From assembly GCF_038051985.1 (NCBI RefSeq), contig NZ_CP150291.1, positions 2,790,001-2,854,000 on the forward strand: a stretch of 64,000 nucleotides of DNA, read 5' to 3'. Below are positions 47,514 through 56,498 of the stretch, in pieces. A program made the translations under genes and the position numbers. Numbering within the stretch: the first letter of the stretch is position 1; each line of letters opens with the position of its first letter. The notes under the pieces were generated by a model that saw only the letters and a program-made list of their open reading frames with translations, did no database searches and had not been told where the DNA came from. Source of the DNA: Solibacillus sp. FSL H8-0523. GTDB taxonomy: Bacteria > Bacillota > Bacilli > Bacillales_A > Planococcaceae.

Positions 47514-48072
47514 AAAGACCTTCCTCCCGAATATAACGTTCTACCTCCTCTGGTAATAAAAACTGCAGAGGACCTTGCTGTTGTAATCGATTGCGAATAA
47601 ATGTTGAAGAAAGATTAATCTCCGGCACTTCCACCATCCGTACATTGTAATCGGTTTTTGCTTCAGAACCCGGACGCTTCACACCGACAAACTGAACAAG
47701 TTCTACCAGCTCATCAATGCGATACCATGTATGAAGCGAGTCGATCATGTCGCCACCGATAATGAAATAAAATTCCACATCAGGCTCCTGTTCACACATC
47801 GCCTTCATCGTATCATACGTATAGGATACACCTCCGCGCTCTAGTTCGAACGTAGAGGCAGAGAAGTAAGGTACATCTTGAATCGCCAGTTCAACCATTT
47901 TCAGGCGTTGCGCATTCGTGGCAGATGTGGTGGCTTCCTTATGCGGTGCTTTCGCATTCGGCATAAAGCGCACTTCCGTTAAATCAAGCGCTGCATACAC
48001 CTCATTTGCCATAATTAAATGCCCGATATGTGGTGGATTAAATGTACCTCCCAAAAGACCAATCTTCTTCAT
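47482..48072 (-). CDS. nadD: Nicotinate-nucleotide adenylyltransferase
   Basis: The 196-residue nucleotidyltransferase makes deamido-NAD from nicotinate mononucleotide and ATP. It has GGTFNPPHIGHL (HxGH) near residue 8 and the SSTFIRNR signature near 168. It lies in the conserved yhbY-nadD-yqeK order with an eleven-base gap after yhbY. Confidence 0.97.
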   Translation of the reverse strand: MKKIGLLGGTFNPPHIGHLIMANEVYAALDLTEVRFMPNAKAPHKEATTSATNAQRLKMVELAIQDVPYFSASTFELERGGVSYTYDTMKAMCEQEPDVEFYFIIGGDMIDSLHTWYRIDELVELVQFVGVKRPGSEAKTDYNVRMVEVPEINLSSTFIRNRLQQQGPLQFLLPEEVERYIREEGLYGASSNVSDY

Positions 48073-48083
48073 CCGTATTCACC

Positions 48084-48389
48084 TTATTTCGCTTGTACTT
48101 TTGGTAATGCGATTTTTTTGTTGTTACGAGATTCTTTATATAAAACAACTGTTAAACCGATTAATTGTACTAGCTCTGCGCGTGTACCAGCAGCCAATGT
48201 TTGTGCTACATCGTGTTTGTCATCTTCGCAGTTGTCTAAAATACGTACTTTAATTAATTCACGTGCTTCTAATACGTCACGTAATTGTGTAAGCATCGCA
48301 TCGTTCACGCCGCCTTTACCTACTTGAAAAATTGGATCTAAATGATGTGCCTCAGCACGTAAAAAACGTTTTTGTTTACCTGTTAACAT
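48084..48389 (-). CDS. yhbY: YhbY-type RNA-binding protein (YqeI)
   Basis: The 101-residue CRM-domain protein starts MLTGKQKRFLRAEAHHLDPI and contains the GKGG loop in FQVGKGGVND. It associates with pre-50S particles in ribosome assembly. AGGAGG precedes the start. Confidence 0.95.
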   Translation of the reverse strand: MLTGKQKRFLRAEAHHLDPIFQVGKGGVNDAMLTQLRDVLEARELIKVRILDNCEDDKHDVAQTLAAGTRAELVQLIGLTVVLYKESRNNKKIALPKVQAK

Positions 48390-48393
48390 ACTT

Positions 48394-49224
48394 CTATTTT
48401 CCTCCTAATTGCTCTGTTAAACGAGCAATCATTGCATTTGTATTTGGATAATTGCCTAACCAATGCTCATAAGCAATCGCACCTTGATGGACGAACATGC
48501 CTAAGCCGTTGACAATTGTTGCACCTTTTTGCTCAGCCGCTTGCAAAAAAGGCGTCATTAATGGATTATACACAATATCGGCCGCAATTGCGCCTGTTGG
48601 GAACTTTTCAAGCGAAAATGGTAATGCAAAGTCGCCTGTTGACATTCCTGCAGGGGTTGTTTGAATAAAAATTTGGTACGAAGCTAAGTTTTGTTCCGCT
48701 TGTTGCATCGTAATCGCTGTACCAGAATTTAGTTCATCAACAATTTGCTGTGCCTTTTCTACTGTACGATTGGCAATGGTAATGTTTTCATAGCCTGCCA
48801 TTTGGAGCGCGAAAGCAATACCACGTGCTGCGCCACCTGCCCCAATTAATAATACGGGTTCAGTACGCTTTTCATGACCAATTGCTGCTTCAAGTGACTT
48901 TACAAAGCCTGGACCATCTGTGTTATAGCCCTTCAACTTCCCCTGTGCTGTACGTACGACTGTGTTGACGGCACCCATTTTTTTTGCTAATTCATCTAAC
49001 TCATCTAAAAAAGGGAGTATCGTTTGTTTATGTGGAATTGTGACGTTCCAACCACTAGCACCTAGCAGCTTAAACGACGCAACCGCCTGCTGTAACTCTT
49101 CAGGCTTTACGTGTATTGGAATATAGGTTGCATCCACGTTCCCCTGTTCATACCACGCATTGTGCATTTCAGGAGATTTTGATTGAGCAATCGGATCTCC
49201 AATAACCGCAAACCACTTTTTCAT
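48394..49224 (-). CDS. aroE: Shikimate dehydrogenase
   Basis: The 276-residue enzyme reduces 3-dehydroshikimate with NADPH. It shows SKSPEMHNA, the substrate site NVTIPHKQ, the NADP loop GAGGAARGI and TTPAGM. ATG at 49224 fits GAAGGAC; a TTG two codons earlier would be too close. Between yqeH and yhbY, as in B. subtilis. Confidence 0.97.
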   Translation of the reverse strand: MKKWFAVIGDPIAQSKSPEMHNAWYEQGNVDATYIPIHVKPEELQQAVASFKLLGASGWNVTIPHKQTILPFLDELDELAKKMGAVNTVVRTAQGKLKGYNTDGPGFVKSLEAAIGHEKRTEPVLLIGAGGAARGIAFALQMAGYENITIANRTVEKAQQIVDELNSGTAITMQQAEQNLASYQIFIQTTPAGMSTGDFALPFSLEKFPTGAIAADIVYNPLMTPFLQAAEQKGATIVNGLGMFVHQGAIAYEHWLGNYPNTNAMIARLTEQLGGK

Positions 49225-49281
49225 CGACAAGTCCTTCTTTCCAAATCATTAAATTCAGTTACATTTATATTAAACGTACGA

Positions 49282-50385
49282 TTAGATTAATGAAGGGCGA
49301 ACGAATACTTCTACCCCTCGAGGTGCATATGCTGCAACAACAACGCCTGCATGCTGAACCGTAACCCAACCTAGGCCTGAAATTACTACGTCTGTTTTTG
49401 CTTCTTTAATTGAAAACTCATGGCGTACTAATTCTGGCAGCTTATCAATATGCGCAGCTGTCGGTGGTGCTAAAAGCTCACCTTTGTGCTCAGCGTATAA
49501 TGTATCTGCTTTTTCTAGCTTCGTGCGGTGAATTGGTAAGTCATTTGCAATGTGTACAGTAAATGCTGAACGCTCACCTTTAATGAAATCAAAACGTGCT
49601 AATGCGCCAATAAATAACGTTTGGCCTTCATTTTGTTGGTACACTTTTGGTTTAATTTCTTTTTTTGGCATAATGTATTTCAATTCACTTGAATCAATGT
49701 GGTGTGCCATTTGATGGTGATTGATAATCCCTGGTGTATCAAATAACGCAGAACCGTCATCTAGTGGAATGCCAATCATATCAAGCGTTGTTCCTGGGAA
49801 GTGTGATGTTGTAATAACTTCACCTTCACCTGTTGCTTGCTTAATAATACGGTTGATGAACGTTGATTTCCCTACGTTTGTACAACCTACTACATACACA
49901 TCTTGTCCATTACGGTATTCTTCAATCGCTTCGACAACCTCTTGCATCCCCATACCTTTATGCGCAGAGACAAGTTTGACATCGATTGGTTTTAAACCTA
50001 ACGCTTTTGCTTCGCGTTTTAGCCAGTTTACAACTTTTTGGTCTTTTACAGATTTCGGTAAAAGGTCCGCTTTGTTTGCTACTAATAGTACCGGGTTATT
50101 CCCGACAAAGCGGTGTAAACCTGGTAACCAGCTGCCGTTGAAATCAAAAATATCAACGATTTTTACGATTAGGCCTTCCTGCTCGCCAAGACCATTTAAA
50201 ATACGTAAAAAGTCGTCATCTGTTAAGCTTACTGGTTGGATTTCATTGTAGTTTTTTAAACGGAAACAACGTTGACAAATAATCGTTTCCTTTTCTAGTG
50301 AAGATTGTGGCGCGTAGCCTAATCCGTTCTTATCTTCTGTTTGAATCAGTGTTCCACAGCCAATACATTGTGGCATTTCGTTCAT
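49282..50385 (-). CDS. yqeH: YqeH, circularly permuted GTPase for 30S assembly
   Basis: The 367-residue protein has an N-terminal zinc finger (CIGC...CQRC, about 6-37) and a permuted GTPase order: NKADLLP (G4) comes first, then GCTNVGKSTFIN (G1) and FDTPGI (G3). It supports maturation of the small ribosomal subunit. It follows yqeG and precedes aroE in the conserved cluster. Confidence 0.97.
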   Translation of the reverse strand: MNEMPQCIGCGTLIQTEDKNGLGYAPQSSLEKETIICQRCFRLKNYNEIQPVSLTDDDFLRILNGLGEQEGLIVKIVDIFDFNGSWLPGLHRFVGNNPVLLVANKADLLPKSVKDQKVVNWLKREAKALGLKPIDVKLVSAHKGMGMQEVVEAIEEYRNGQDVYVVGCTNVGKSTFINRIIKQATGEGEVITTSHFPGTTLDMIGIPLDDGSALFDTPGIINHHQMAHHIDSSELKYIMPKKEIKPKVYQQNEGQTLFIGALARFDFIKGERSAFTVHIANDLPIHRTKLEKADTLYAEHKGELLAPPTAAHIDKLPELVRHEFSIKEAKTDVVISGLGWVTVQHAGVVVAAYAPRGVEVFVRPSLI

Positions 50386-50418
50386 TAATTATTTCCTCCT
50401 AAAATCTATGGCACCTTG

Positions 50419-50934
50419 TTAGTCTTGCCAAGGATATTGCCCTTTTCGTTTTAAATCATTGTATACACGACGCTCTACAAAGCGATTAAACTTTGTCACA
50501 AGGCCGTCTGAATCTGCGACAGGGCGCACTAAAAACGTGTAAATTTTTTGGCGTTTTGCACCCATTACATCCGTTAATAGTTGATCTCCCATCATGGCAA
50601 CCTCATCACGGCGTAAGCGCAATTGCACCATTGCATCATAATATGCCTTGCCTAGAGGTTTTTTTGCACGATAAATAAATGGAATTCCGTGTGGCTCTGC
50701 AAAAGCTCGGACACGCTGTTCATTGTTGTTTGACGCAATGATAATTTTAATACCTGCATCTCGCATCATATCAAACCACGCAACCAGCTCTTCCGTTGCA
50801 TCCGCACGATCCCATTCAACTAGCGTATTATCTAAATCAGTAATAATGCCTTTAATGCCTAAGTTGGTTAATTTTTCGGGCGTTACTTCGAAAATACTCG
50901 TGACAAATTCATTTGGTAATAAAAAGCTATACAA
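50419..50934 (-). CDS. yqeG: YqeG, HAD subfamily IIIA phosphatase
   Basis: The 171-residue HAD protein has the nucleophile motif ITDLDNTLVEWD (near 32), a motif II IIASNNN and MMGDQLLTDVMGA at the C-terminus. Plant and bacterial relatives include phosphatidylglycerophosphate phosphatases. The start is TTG at 50934 with AAGGGG upstream. It lies 33 bp upstream of yqeH and 33 bp after psd. Confidence 0.93.
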   Translation of the reverse strand: MYSFLLPNEFVTSIFEVTPEKLTNLGIKGIITDLDNTLVEWDRADATEELVAWFDMMRDAGIKIIIASNNNEQRVRAFAEPHGIPFIYRAKKPLGKAYYDAMVQLRLRRDEVAMMGDQLLTDVMGAKRQKIYTFLVRPVADSDGLVTKFNRFVERRVYNDLKRKGQYPWQD

Positions 50935-50967
50935 ATTCGTTACCCCTTACTCAAATTGATATTTTTA

Positions 50968-51750
50968 TTATAACATAGTAGCAAATGCTTCTCCCATCTT
51001 TATCTTCGCACCATGTGTTACATTGTCACAAAACGCAATGGCATCTTTTTCAAATAGCATGACAACCGTTGAACCAAAAGCAAAGTAGCCAATCTCTTCT
51101 CCCTTTGTCCACTCAGTCGTTGTATTCGTTAATTTAATCGAATTGACAAATGTCGCACCGACTTTAATAAATGCAGTTTGGTGTATATCGTCATAATTAA
51201 TTTCACTAATCATACGGTAATTATGACTAATTGGTTTCTTGCCATATTCAAGCCCGATTTGATTTACTGGATACGATTTTTGTCCAAGCACATATTGGCG
51301 GGAAATCTGTCCATCAATCGGACTATGTATACGATGATAATCAGCTGGGCTTAAATAAAATACAATATACTGTCCATCTTCGTAACGTTTTGCTTCCTTG
51401 GTTGAACCTAAAAGCGCCGCGAGTGAATATGGTTTATTTTTCACCGTAAACGTCATCCCATCGATGACATCGCCGTACGCTTCAATTTTCGCATCTACTG
51501 GACTTGTGAACACATTAACACGTCCATCTACCGGGCGTAGTTCTTGTTTTAACTCACGTACAAAAAAATCATGCAAGCTCGTAAATTGTTGAGGCTTTTT
51601 TGAAACTTCCGTTAGATTAATTCCGTATATGGTAGTATAGCTTTTAATGAAAGATTTACTTAGTCGAGACTGCGCAACGGTTTTAAGCACCTTTGAAGAA
51701 AGCTTCCCATTGGAAAGTTCAATCAAACTTTGATACAATTTTTCTTTCAT
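50968..51750 (-). CDS. psd: Phosphatidylserine decarboxylase proenzyme
   Basis: The 260-residue membrane-associated enzyme makes phosphatidylethanolamine. It contains SPVDAKIEAYGDV, the PADYHRIHSPIDG motif and the self-cleavage GST in YFAFGSTVVMLFE, which yields the pyruvoyl group. The pssA gene encoding the previous step diverges from it 274 bp away. GGAGG precedes the start. Confidence 0.96.
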   Translation of the reverse strand: MKEKLYQSLIELSNGKLSSKVLKTVAQSRLSKSFIKSYTTIYGINLTEVSKKPQQFTSLHDFFVRELKQELRPVDGRVNVFTSPVDAKIEAYGDVIDGMTFTVKNKPYSLAALLGSTKEAKRYEDGQYIVFYLSPADYHRIHSPIDGQISRQYVLGQKSYPVNQIGLEYGKKPISHNYRMISEINYDDIHQTAFIKVGATFVNSIKLTNTTTEWTKGEEIGYFAFGSTVVMLFEKDAIAFCDNVTHGAKIKMGEAFATML

Positions 51751-51804
51751 CTTTTGGCCTCCGAGGTCAATTTATTTATTTTTATATAAAATAGATTTTC
51801 GTTA

Positions 51805-51907
51805 TTAATGCGGGATAAAGTGAAACTCAACACGCTCTTGCGGTTGTTAGTTTCACCAATCGGGCTTTTACGAGCAGTTCTTCTACTGCTCGTTAATGCG
51901 GGATAAA
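51805..51907. repeat. Double hairpin bounded by 15-bp direct repeats
   Basis: TTAATGCGGGATAAA occurs at 51805-51819 and 51893-51907. Between them are two hairpins: GTGAAACT...AGTTTCAC (about 51820-51856) and ACGAGCAG...CTGCTCGT (about 51869-51892). The modular, gene-free structure between psd and pssA looks like a small dispersed repeat unit or a non-autonomous element. Confidence 0.65.
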
Positions 51908-52024
51908 AGTAAATTATATAATGTAAACGCACACAAAGAAAGGTCTTATTATGAATAAACTACTACCTTTTTTTCAATTAATAAGTATAATAAAGAATAG
52001 CGAATGAGCAAAGGAGTGTTTCCG

Positions 52025-52564
52025 ATGTTTCTATTTCAAAAGGTGGATTCCACTATGAAAAAGATAAAAGCAAATGCTGCAAATATTATAACAATTACCA
52101 ACATGTCATTTGGTGGGGCTGCAATTATGGCTACGCTAAATGATGCGTATAGCTATAGCGTCCTTTTAATTTTTATCGCAGCATTTTTAGATCGATACGA
52201 TGGGAAAGTTGCACGTAAATTTAATCAAGAGTCAGAATTAGGGAAACAACTCGATTCAATGGCGGATATTATTTCATTCGGTGTTGCACCAGCACTGTTA
52301 ATGTATGAAATGACTTTAATCGACGCTGGCGTTACAGGTATGATGATGCCTGTATTATTTATCGCTGCAGGCGCGATTCGTTTAGCACGCTTTAATGTAA
52401 TGGACTCAACTGGCTATTTTGTTGGGTTACCGATCACAGCAGCCGGAACGTTATTAACGTTTTCATATTTTTTCTCTCATGTACTATCAACTCAATTTTA
52501 CATGATTTTATTCCCCGTTCTTGCCCTACTGATGGTAAGTACATTCACATTAAAGAAAGTGTAG
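52025..52564 (+). CDS. pssA: CDP-diacylglycerol-serine O-phosphatidyltransferase
   Basis: The 179-residue membrane enzyme makes phosphatidylserine from CDP-diacylglycerol and serine. The CDP-alcohol phosphotransferase motif is visible as DRYDGKVARKFNQESELGKQ followed by LDSMAD (DG-AR-G-D-D pattern), and there are about five membrane segments. ATG at 52025 fits AAAGGAG; an ATG 21 bases earlier lacks a site. Confidence 0.94.
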   Translation: MFLFQKVDSTMKKIKANAANIITITNMSFGGAAIMATLNDAYSYSVLLIFIAAFLDRYDGKVARKFNQESELGKQLDSMADIISFGVAPALLMYEMTLIDAGVTGMMMPVLFIAAGAIRLARFNVMDSTGYFVGLPITAAGTLLTFSYFFSHVLSTQFYMILFPVLALLMVSTFTLKKV

Positions 52565-52588
52565 GCGAAAATTGCCTGCACTTTTTTT
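52556..52588 (+). terminator. Terminator overlapping the end of pssA
   Basis: AGTGTAGGC pairs with GCCTGCACT (one G-U) across GAAAATT, followed by seven T. Confidence 0.87.
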
Positions 52589-52641
52589 CATGCTAAGACG
52601 AAATTTATCATATACTGTCGAAAATACGAAAGGAGATTGCT

Positions 52642-53346
52642 TTGAGCGGATTTTTGACAGCATTCATTCAGCTTTGGCTTGAGTTCCCTGCACTTGTCGG
52701 CTATCTCAAGGGGCAAACGTTCTCAAAACCGTTAAGTCGTGAAAAAGAGCAGCTAGTAATCGAACGCTTTATGGAAGGTGATGAACAAGCACGCATTGAA
52801 CTCATCGAACATAATATGCGGCTTGTTGCACACGTCGTCAAGAAATTCCACCCCCCACACGAGCTGCTCGATGATTATATTTCCATCGGTACCATTGGAT
52901 TGATGAAGGCCGTCAGTAGTTTTACGCCCGAAAAAAAGACACGGCTCGCTACGTATGCCGCACGCTGTATCGAAAATGAAATCTTAATGTATTTACGTAC
53001 ACAAAAAAAGGTCCAAAAAGATGTCTCGCTATTTGAGCCAATTGGGTTCGATAAAGACGGCCAATCTTTACAAATACGTGATTTACTGCAATTTGACGAA
53101 CCTTCAGCCATTGAAAAAATCGAAAAAAAAGAGGATTTTGCCAAGCTCTACAATTATTTAAATACACTCGAACCGCGCGAGCTCGAAATTATTTCCTATC
53201 GCTACGGTCTTCAAAACTACGACCCTCATACGCAAAAAGAAATCGCAAAACGCTTAAATATTTCACGTAGCTATGTGTCCCGTATTGAAAAGCGGGCGCT
53301 TATTAAACTGTACCAGCAATTTAAACATAACGAAAACAACCATTGA
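52642..53346 (+). CDS. sigK: RNA polymerase sporulation sigma factor SigK, uninterrupted
   Basis: The 234-residue protein controls late mother-cell genes, including coat genes. Region 2 includes EHNMRLVAHVVKKF, DYISIGTIGLMKAV and TYAARCIENEILMYLR; region 4 ends in QKEIAKRLNISRSYVSRIEK. The hydrophobic N-terminal 20 residues are the pro-sequence removed by SpoIVFB. The frame is continuous, so no skin-like element splits the gene. The start is TTG, eight bases after AAAGGAG. Confidence 0.95.
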   Translation: MSGFLTAFIQLWLEFPALVGYLKGQTFSKPLSREKEQLVIERFMEGDEQARIELIEHNMRLVAHVVKKFHPPHELLDDYISIGTIGLMKAVSSFTPEKKTRLATYAARCIENEILMYLRTQKKVQKDVSLFEPIGFDKDGQSLQIRDLLQFDEPSAIEKIEKKEDFAKLYNYLNTLEPRELEIISYRYGLQNYDPHTQKEIAKRLNISRSYVSRIEKRALIKLYQQFKHNENNH

Positions 53347-53380
53347 AAAAGGTACTTTGCAGATGCAAAGTACCTTTTTT
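53346..53380. terminator. Terminator between sigK and the 28-aa gene
   Basis: AAAAAGGTACTTTGCA pairs perfectly with TGCAAAGTACCTTTTTT; usable in both directions. Confidence 0.92.
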
Positions 53381-53466
53381 CAAGCTTCATATTCATTCGT
53401 TTCAAAAATTAGCATGATACCAATAATTGCTGGAATAGCAATTGCCATGCCAAGTAAAATGCCCAT
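53380..53466 (-). CDS. Possible 28-aa membrane microprotein
   Basis: The frame MGILLGMAIAIPAIIGIMLI ending FETNEYEA has a strong site (GAGAGGGGAATCGCA before ATG). It would form one membrane helix with a short acidic tail. Its stop touches the shared terminator, an ideal gene end. No family was recognised. Strong translation signals and a clean transcript end make it more credible than most frames of this size. Confidence 0.6.
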   Translation of the reverse strand: MGILLGMAIAIPAIIGIMLIFETNEYEA

Positions 53467-53537
53467 TGCGATTCCCCTCTCGTTTTAGATACTACTAACC
53501 CATACCTGTTTAACAATCAACGGAAACGCTAGAAATT

Positions 53538-54233
53538 TTATAGTTTTGTAATCGCTTTTAATACCACTTCTGTTGAGTGTTTTGCTGCTAGTGGTAAAAA
53601 TTCATCAAAGCTCACATTGTTTGATTCTTCACCTGCGATATCCGATAATGCGCGGATGACCACAAACGGTGTACCAAATTGGTAACAAACTTGTGCAACA
53701 CCTGCTGCTTCCATTTCACAAGCTTTCATCGTTGGGAAGTCTTGACGCACTGCTTCAACACGTGCAGGATCTGCCATAAATACATCACCTGAACAAATTA
53801 ACCCAACAGCTGCGTTATGCTCGCCTACTTCAGCTACTGCTTGTTTCGCAATGTCCATTAGCTTTTCATCTGAATTGTAAGCTGCTGGCATACCCGCCAT
53901 TTGACCTTTTAAATATCCAAATGCCGTTACGTCTACATCGTGGTGACGTACTTCATCAGAAATAACGATATCTCCTACTTTTAACGCGCGGTCAAAGCCA
54001 CCTGCTGAACCTGTATTAATAACTACATCTGGCTGATATTTTTCTAATAAAATCGTAGTCGTCATCGCTGCATTTACTTTACCGATACCACTTTTCACAA
54101 GAATTACATCTTTGCCTTCGTATGTGCCTGTTGTGTATTCGCTGTTGGCGATTTTTTCTGTTTGTGTGTTTTCTAGTGTTGCACGTAATAATTCTACTTC
54201 TTGCTCCATTGCACCAATTACTGCAATTTTCAT
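53538..54233 (-). CDS. mtnN: 5'-methylthioadenosine/S-adenosylhomocysteine nucleosidase
   Basis: The 231-residue enzyme starts MKIAVIGAMEQEVELL and shows INTGSAGGFD, the catalytic region CEMEAAGVAQVC and IRALSDIAGEES. It removes adenine from MTA and SAH in the methionine salvage and activated-methyl cycles. The start at 54233 has GGAGG and gives the B. subtilis length. Confidence 0.97.
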   Translation of the reverse strand: MKIAVIGAMEQEVELLRATLENTQTEKIANSEYTTGTYEGKDVILVKSGIGKVNAAMTTTILLEKYQPDVVINTGSAGGFDRALKVGDIVISDEVRHHDVDVTAFGYLKGQMAGMPAAYNSDEKLMDIAKQAVAEVGEHNAAVGLICSGDVFMADPARVEAVRQDFPTMKACEMEAAGVAQVCYQFGTPFVVIRALSDIAGEESNNVSFDEFLPLAAKHSTEVVLKAITKL

Positions 54234-54367
54234 GTGTATTCCTCCAATAATCAATTACGCCTCGACGTTCTTGGCCTAAATTCTACTAATGCCGAGGTTT
54301 GAACCCCTGCTAAAGCACTCTTCTTAAAGTACTCAATCCTTGTATGATTCGTCAAGCAAAATCGTGC

Positions 54368-55021
54368 CTAATACGCACCTTCTACCGCATTTAACACTTC
54401 TAAGCGCGTTGGTTTCCAGCCTTCACCGTCAATCCACTCGATGCTGACACGATATTTTTGCTGTTTATCCATAGATGTCACAACCGCAATAGCCGTTGTA
54501 GTACTACCGTTGTTTTTTACGCTTAATACAATACTGTTATCTTGTGGGATGTCTAATACACTGAAAATAGCTTTAAGCTTTTCTTCATAATCGATGTGCC
54601 CTTTTTCGTATGTTGATTCATGCGGACCTGTTTGCTCGGTTGGATAGGCTGTCCATGCGTTATTTACTTGCACTTCATCAACTAATGGATCCGCAGATGG
54701 AAGCACTGTATTTTCAGTAGTTTCATTTGTGTCTTCTGCTTCTGAATTTGCTTCTGGCTCATCGTCTTTAACAGTATCCTCTGCATCTTGTGTAATCGCC
54801 TTCTCATCCTCATTCGCCGGCTGTTCGGATTTTGTTGGTGCCTCAGCCTTCTCTGTTGGCTTTGGATCGCCTGAGATAAGAATTGCTAACGTTGCTATGA
54901 TCGCTATGGCAACAACCCCAATTAACTTAAATAAATGCTTATTGAGCTTATCAAATAGTGTATCTGCTGCTTTTTCTTCCGCATACTGTTGTCGTGTTTG
55001 AAAGCGTCGTTTACGTTCCAT
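54368..55021 (-). CDS. yrrS: YrrS family membrane-anchored protein (DUF1510)
   Basis: The 217-residue protein has a basic cytoplasmic N-terminus, one membrane segment (about 32-50), an acidic Glu/Asp/Thr linker (about 52-110) and a C-terminal extracytoplasmic domain with WTAYPTEQTGPHESTYEKGH. YrrS is usually between greA and mtnN; its function is not established. Confidence 0.9.
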   Translation of the reverse strand: MERKRRFQTRQQYAEEKAADTLFDKLNKHLFKLIGVVAIAIIATLAILISGDPKPTEKAEAPTKSEQPANEDEKAITQDAEDTVKDDEPEANSEAEDTNETTENTVLPSADPLVDEVQVNNAWTAYPTEQTGPHESTYEKGHIDYEEKLKAIFSVLDIPQDNSIVLSVKNNGSTTTAIAVVTSMDKQQKYRVSIEWIDGEGWKPTRLEVLNAVEGAY

Positions 55022-55062
55022 TCAAAATCCCCCCCTATGCATGGATTTATTGTAACAAAATC

Positions 55063-55094
55063 AAAAGCAGTTAGCGACTACATGCTAACTGCTC
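55063..55094 (-). terminator. Terminator of greA
   Basis: AGCAGTTAGC pairs with GCTAACTGCT around an eight-base loop, and TTTTGATTTTG follows on the minus strand. Confidence 0.9.
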
Positions 55095-55111
55095 AGTTTA
55101 AATACATGAAA

Positions 55112-55597
55112 TTATTTAATTTCTAAAATAATAACTTCCATGTCGCCACCTGGTGTTGTTAATTTAACAACATCATCCACGTGTTTGCCCATAAGTGCTT
55201 TTGCGATTGGTGAGTCATTTGAAATTTTACCTTCGATTGGGTCTGCTTCTGCAGAACCTACGATTGTGTATGATTCTTCGAAGTTCGCACGCTTACCACC
55301 GATTAACTCATCAAACGTAATTGTCTTCCCTAAAGAAACAGCGTTTGAATTTTCATCTTCTGTGATCATTAATGCGTTGCGTAGCATTTGCTCGATTAAA
55401 GAAATACGTCCTTCAACGAAACCTTGCTCTTCTTTTGCTGAATCGTACTCAGAGTTCTCTGATAAGTCACCAAAAGAACGTGCTACTTTAATACGGTCTA
55501 CAATTTCGGGACGTCTTACTGTTTTTAATTCGTTTAATTCGTTTTCTAACTTCGTTTTACCTTCAAGTGTCATAGGATATTGTTTTTCGTTTGACAT
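55112..55597 (-). CDS. greA: Transcription elongation factor GreA
   Basis: The 161-residue protein rescues backtracked RNA polymerase. It has the N-terminal coiled coil ([17 protein letters not shown]...[19 protein letters not shown], with acidic tip residues) and the C-terminal FKBP-like domain ending with [10 protein letters not shown]. The start at 55597 fits GAAGGAG; the longer frame is not family-like. Confidence 0.97.
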   Translation of the reverse strand: MSNEKQYPMTLEGKTKLENELNELKTVRRPEIVDRIKVARSFGDLSENSEYDSAKEEQGFVEGRISLIEQMLRNALMITEDENSNAVSLGKTITFDELIGGKRANFEESYTIVGSAEADPIEGKISNDSPIAKALMGKHVDDVVKLTTPGGDMEVIILEIK

Positions 55598-55862
55598 GTT
55601 TCCCACTCCTTCATTATACCTGAAAACGTATACACGACACGCTTTCTTGTTGTTCACTTTGCAATATATTCTAACAAAGTATTTGAATCATATTTTTTGT
55701 TCATAAATAACAGAAAACCCGACTACTAGTTTACGGTATGTGCATCAGGACTCAATTAGAATCGATACACAGCGTTTACTAGCAGCCGAATTTCTTCATT
55801 GCTTATTTATGTTCAGAAATCATTATTGAAATGAAAAAATTTGTAAATACTAGACCATCATA

Positions 55863-56498
55863 TTACAAGTTCGTATCAGTTTCAAGAATTGTTTTTATTT
55901 TCGTTACCATTAAGTCGATTGCGACGTTATTACCGCCACCTTCTGGGATAATTACATCGGCATAACGTTTTGTTGGTTCGATAAACATATTGTGCATCGG
56001 ACGAACCGCTGTTAAATACTGGTCAATTACTGAATCCGCTGTACGACCACGCTCTTTAATGTCGCGCTGAATACGACGAATAATACGTAAATCTGAGTCA
56101 GTATCAACGAATAATTTAATATCCATTAGGTTGCGTAAACGCTCGTCTTCTAATACTAAAATACCTTCAACGATAATCACGTCTTTTGGTTCAACGTGAA
56201 TCACTTCTTCCGAACGTGTATGTTGTACATAATCATATACAGGCTTTTCAATCGCATTATAATCGATTAGGTTGTGCACATGCTCGATTAACAGGTCTGT
56301 ATCGAATGCTAATGGATGATCGTAGTTCGTTAGTAAACGCTCATCAAAAGTCATATGGCTTTGGTCTTTGTAGTAGTAGTCTTGCTCGATCACGACTACC
56401 GAATGATCACGGAAAACATCATAAATGGCACGTGTTACACTCGTTTTACCTGAGCATGAACCACCAGCGATCCCGATTACGACTGGACGCTTTGTCAT
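55863..56498 (-). CDS. udk: Uridine kinase
   Basis: The 211-residue enzyme phosphorylates uridine and cytidine in pyrimidine salvage. The P-loop [14 protein letters not shown] (about 9-22) and YDHPLAFD are visible. It starts directly after the stop of the U32 gene, as in B. subtilis (yrrO-udk-greA). Confidence 0.97.
   Translation of the reverse strand: MTKRPVVIGIAGGSCSGKTSVTRAIYDVFRDHSVVVIEQDYYYKDQSHMTFDERLLTNYDHPLAFDTDLLIEHVHNLIDYNAIEKPVYDYVQHTRSEEVIHVEPKDVIIVEGILVLEDERLRNLMDIKLFVDTDSDLRIIRRIQRDIKERGRTADSVIDQYLTAVRPMHNMFIEPTKRYADVIIPEGGGNNVAIDLMVTKIKTILETDTNL

Noticed and set aside
55140-55706. 188-codon plus-strand frame opposite greA
   Set aside because: Antisense to greA; Ser-rich shadow composition and no start signal.
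55658-55862. Possible structured leader upstream of greA
   Set aside because: Only short, poorly matched repeats; no terminator or conserved motif seen.
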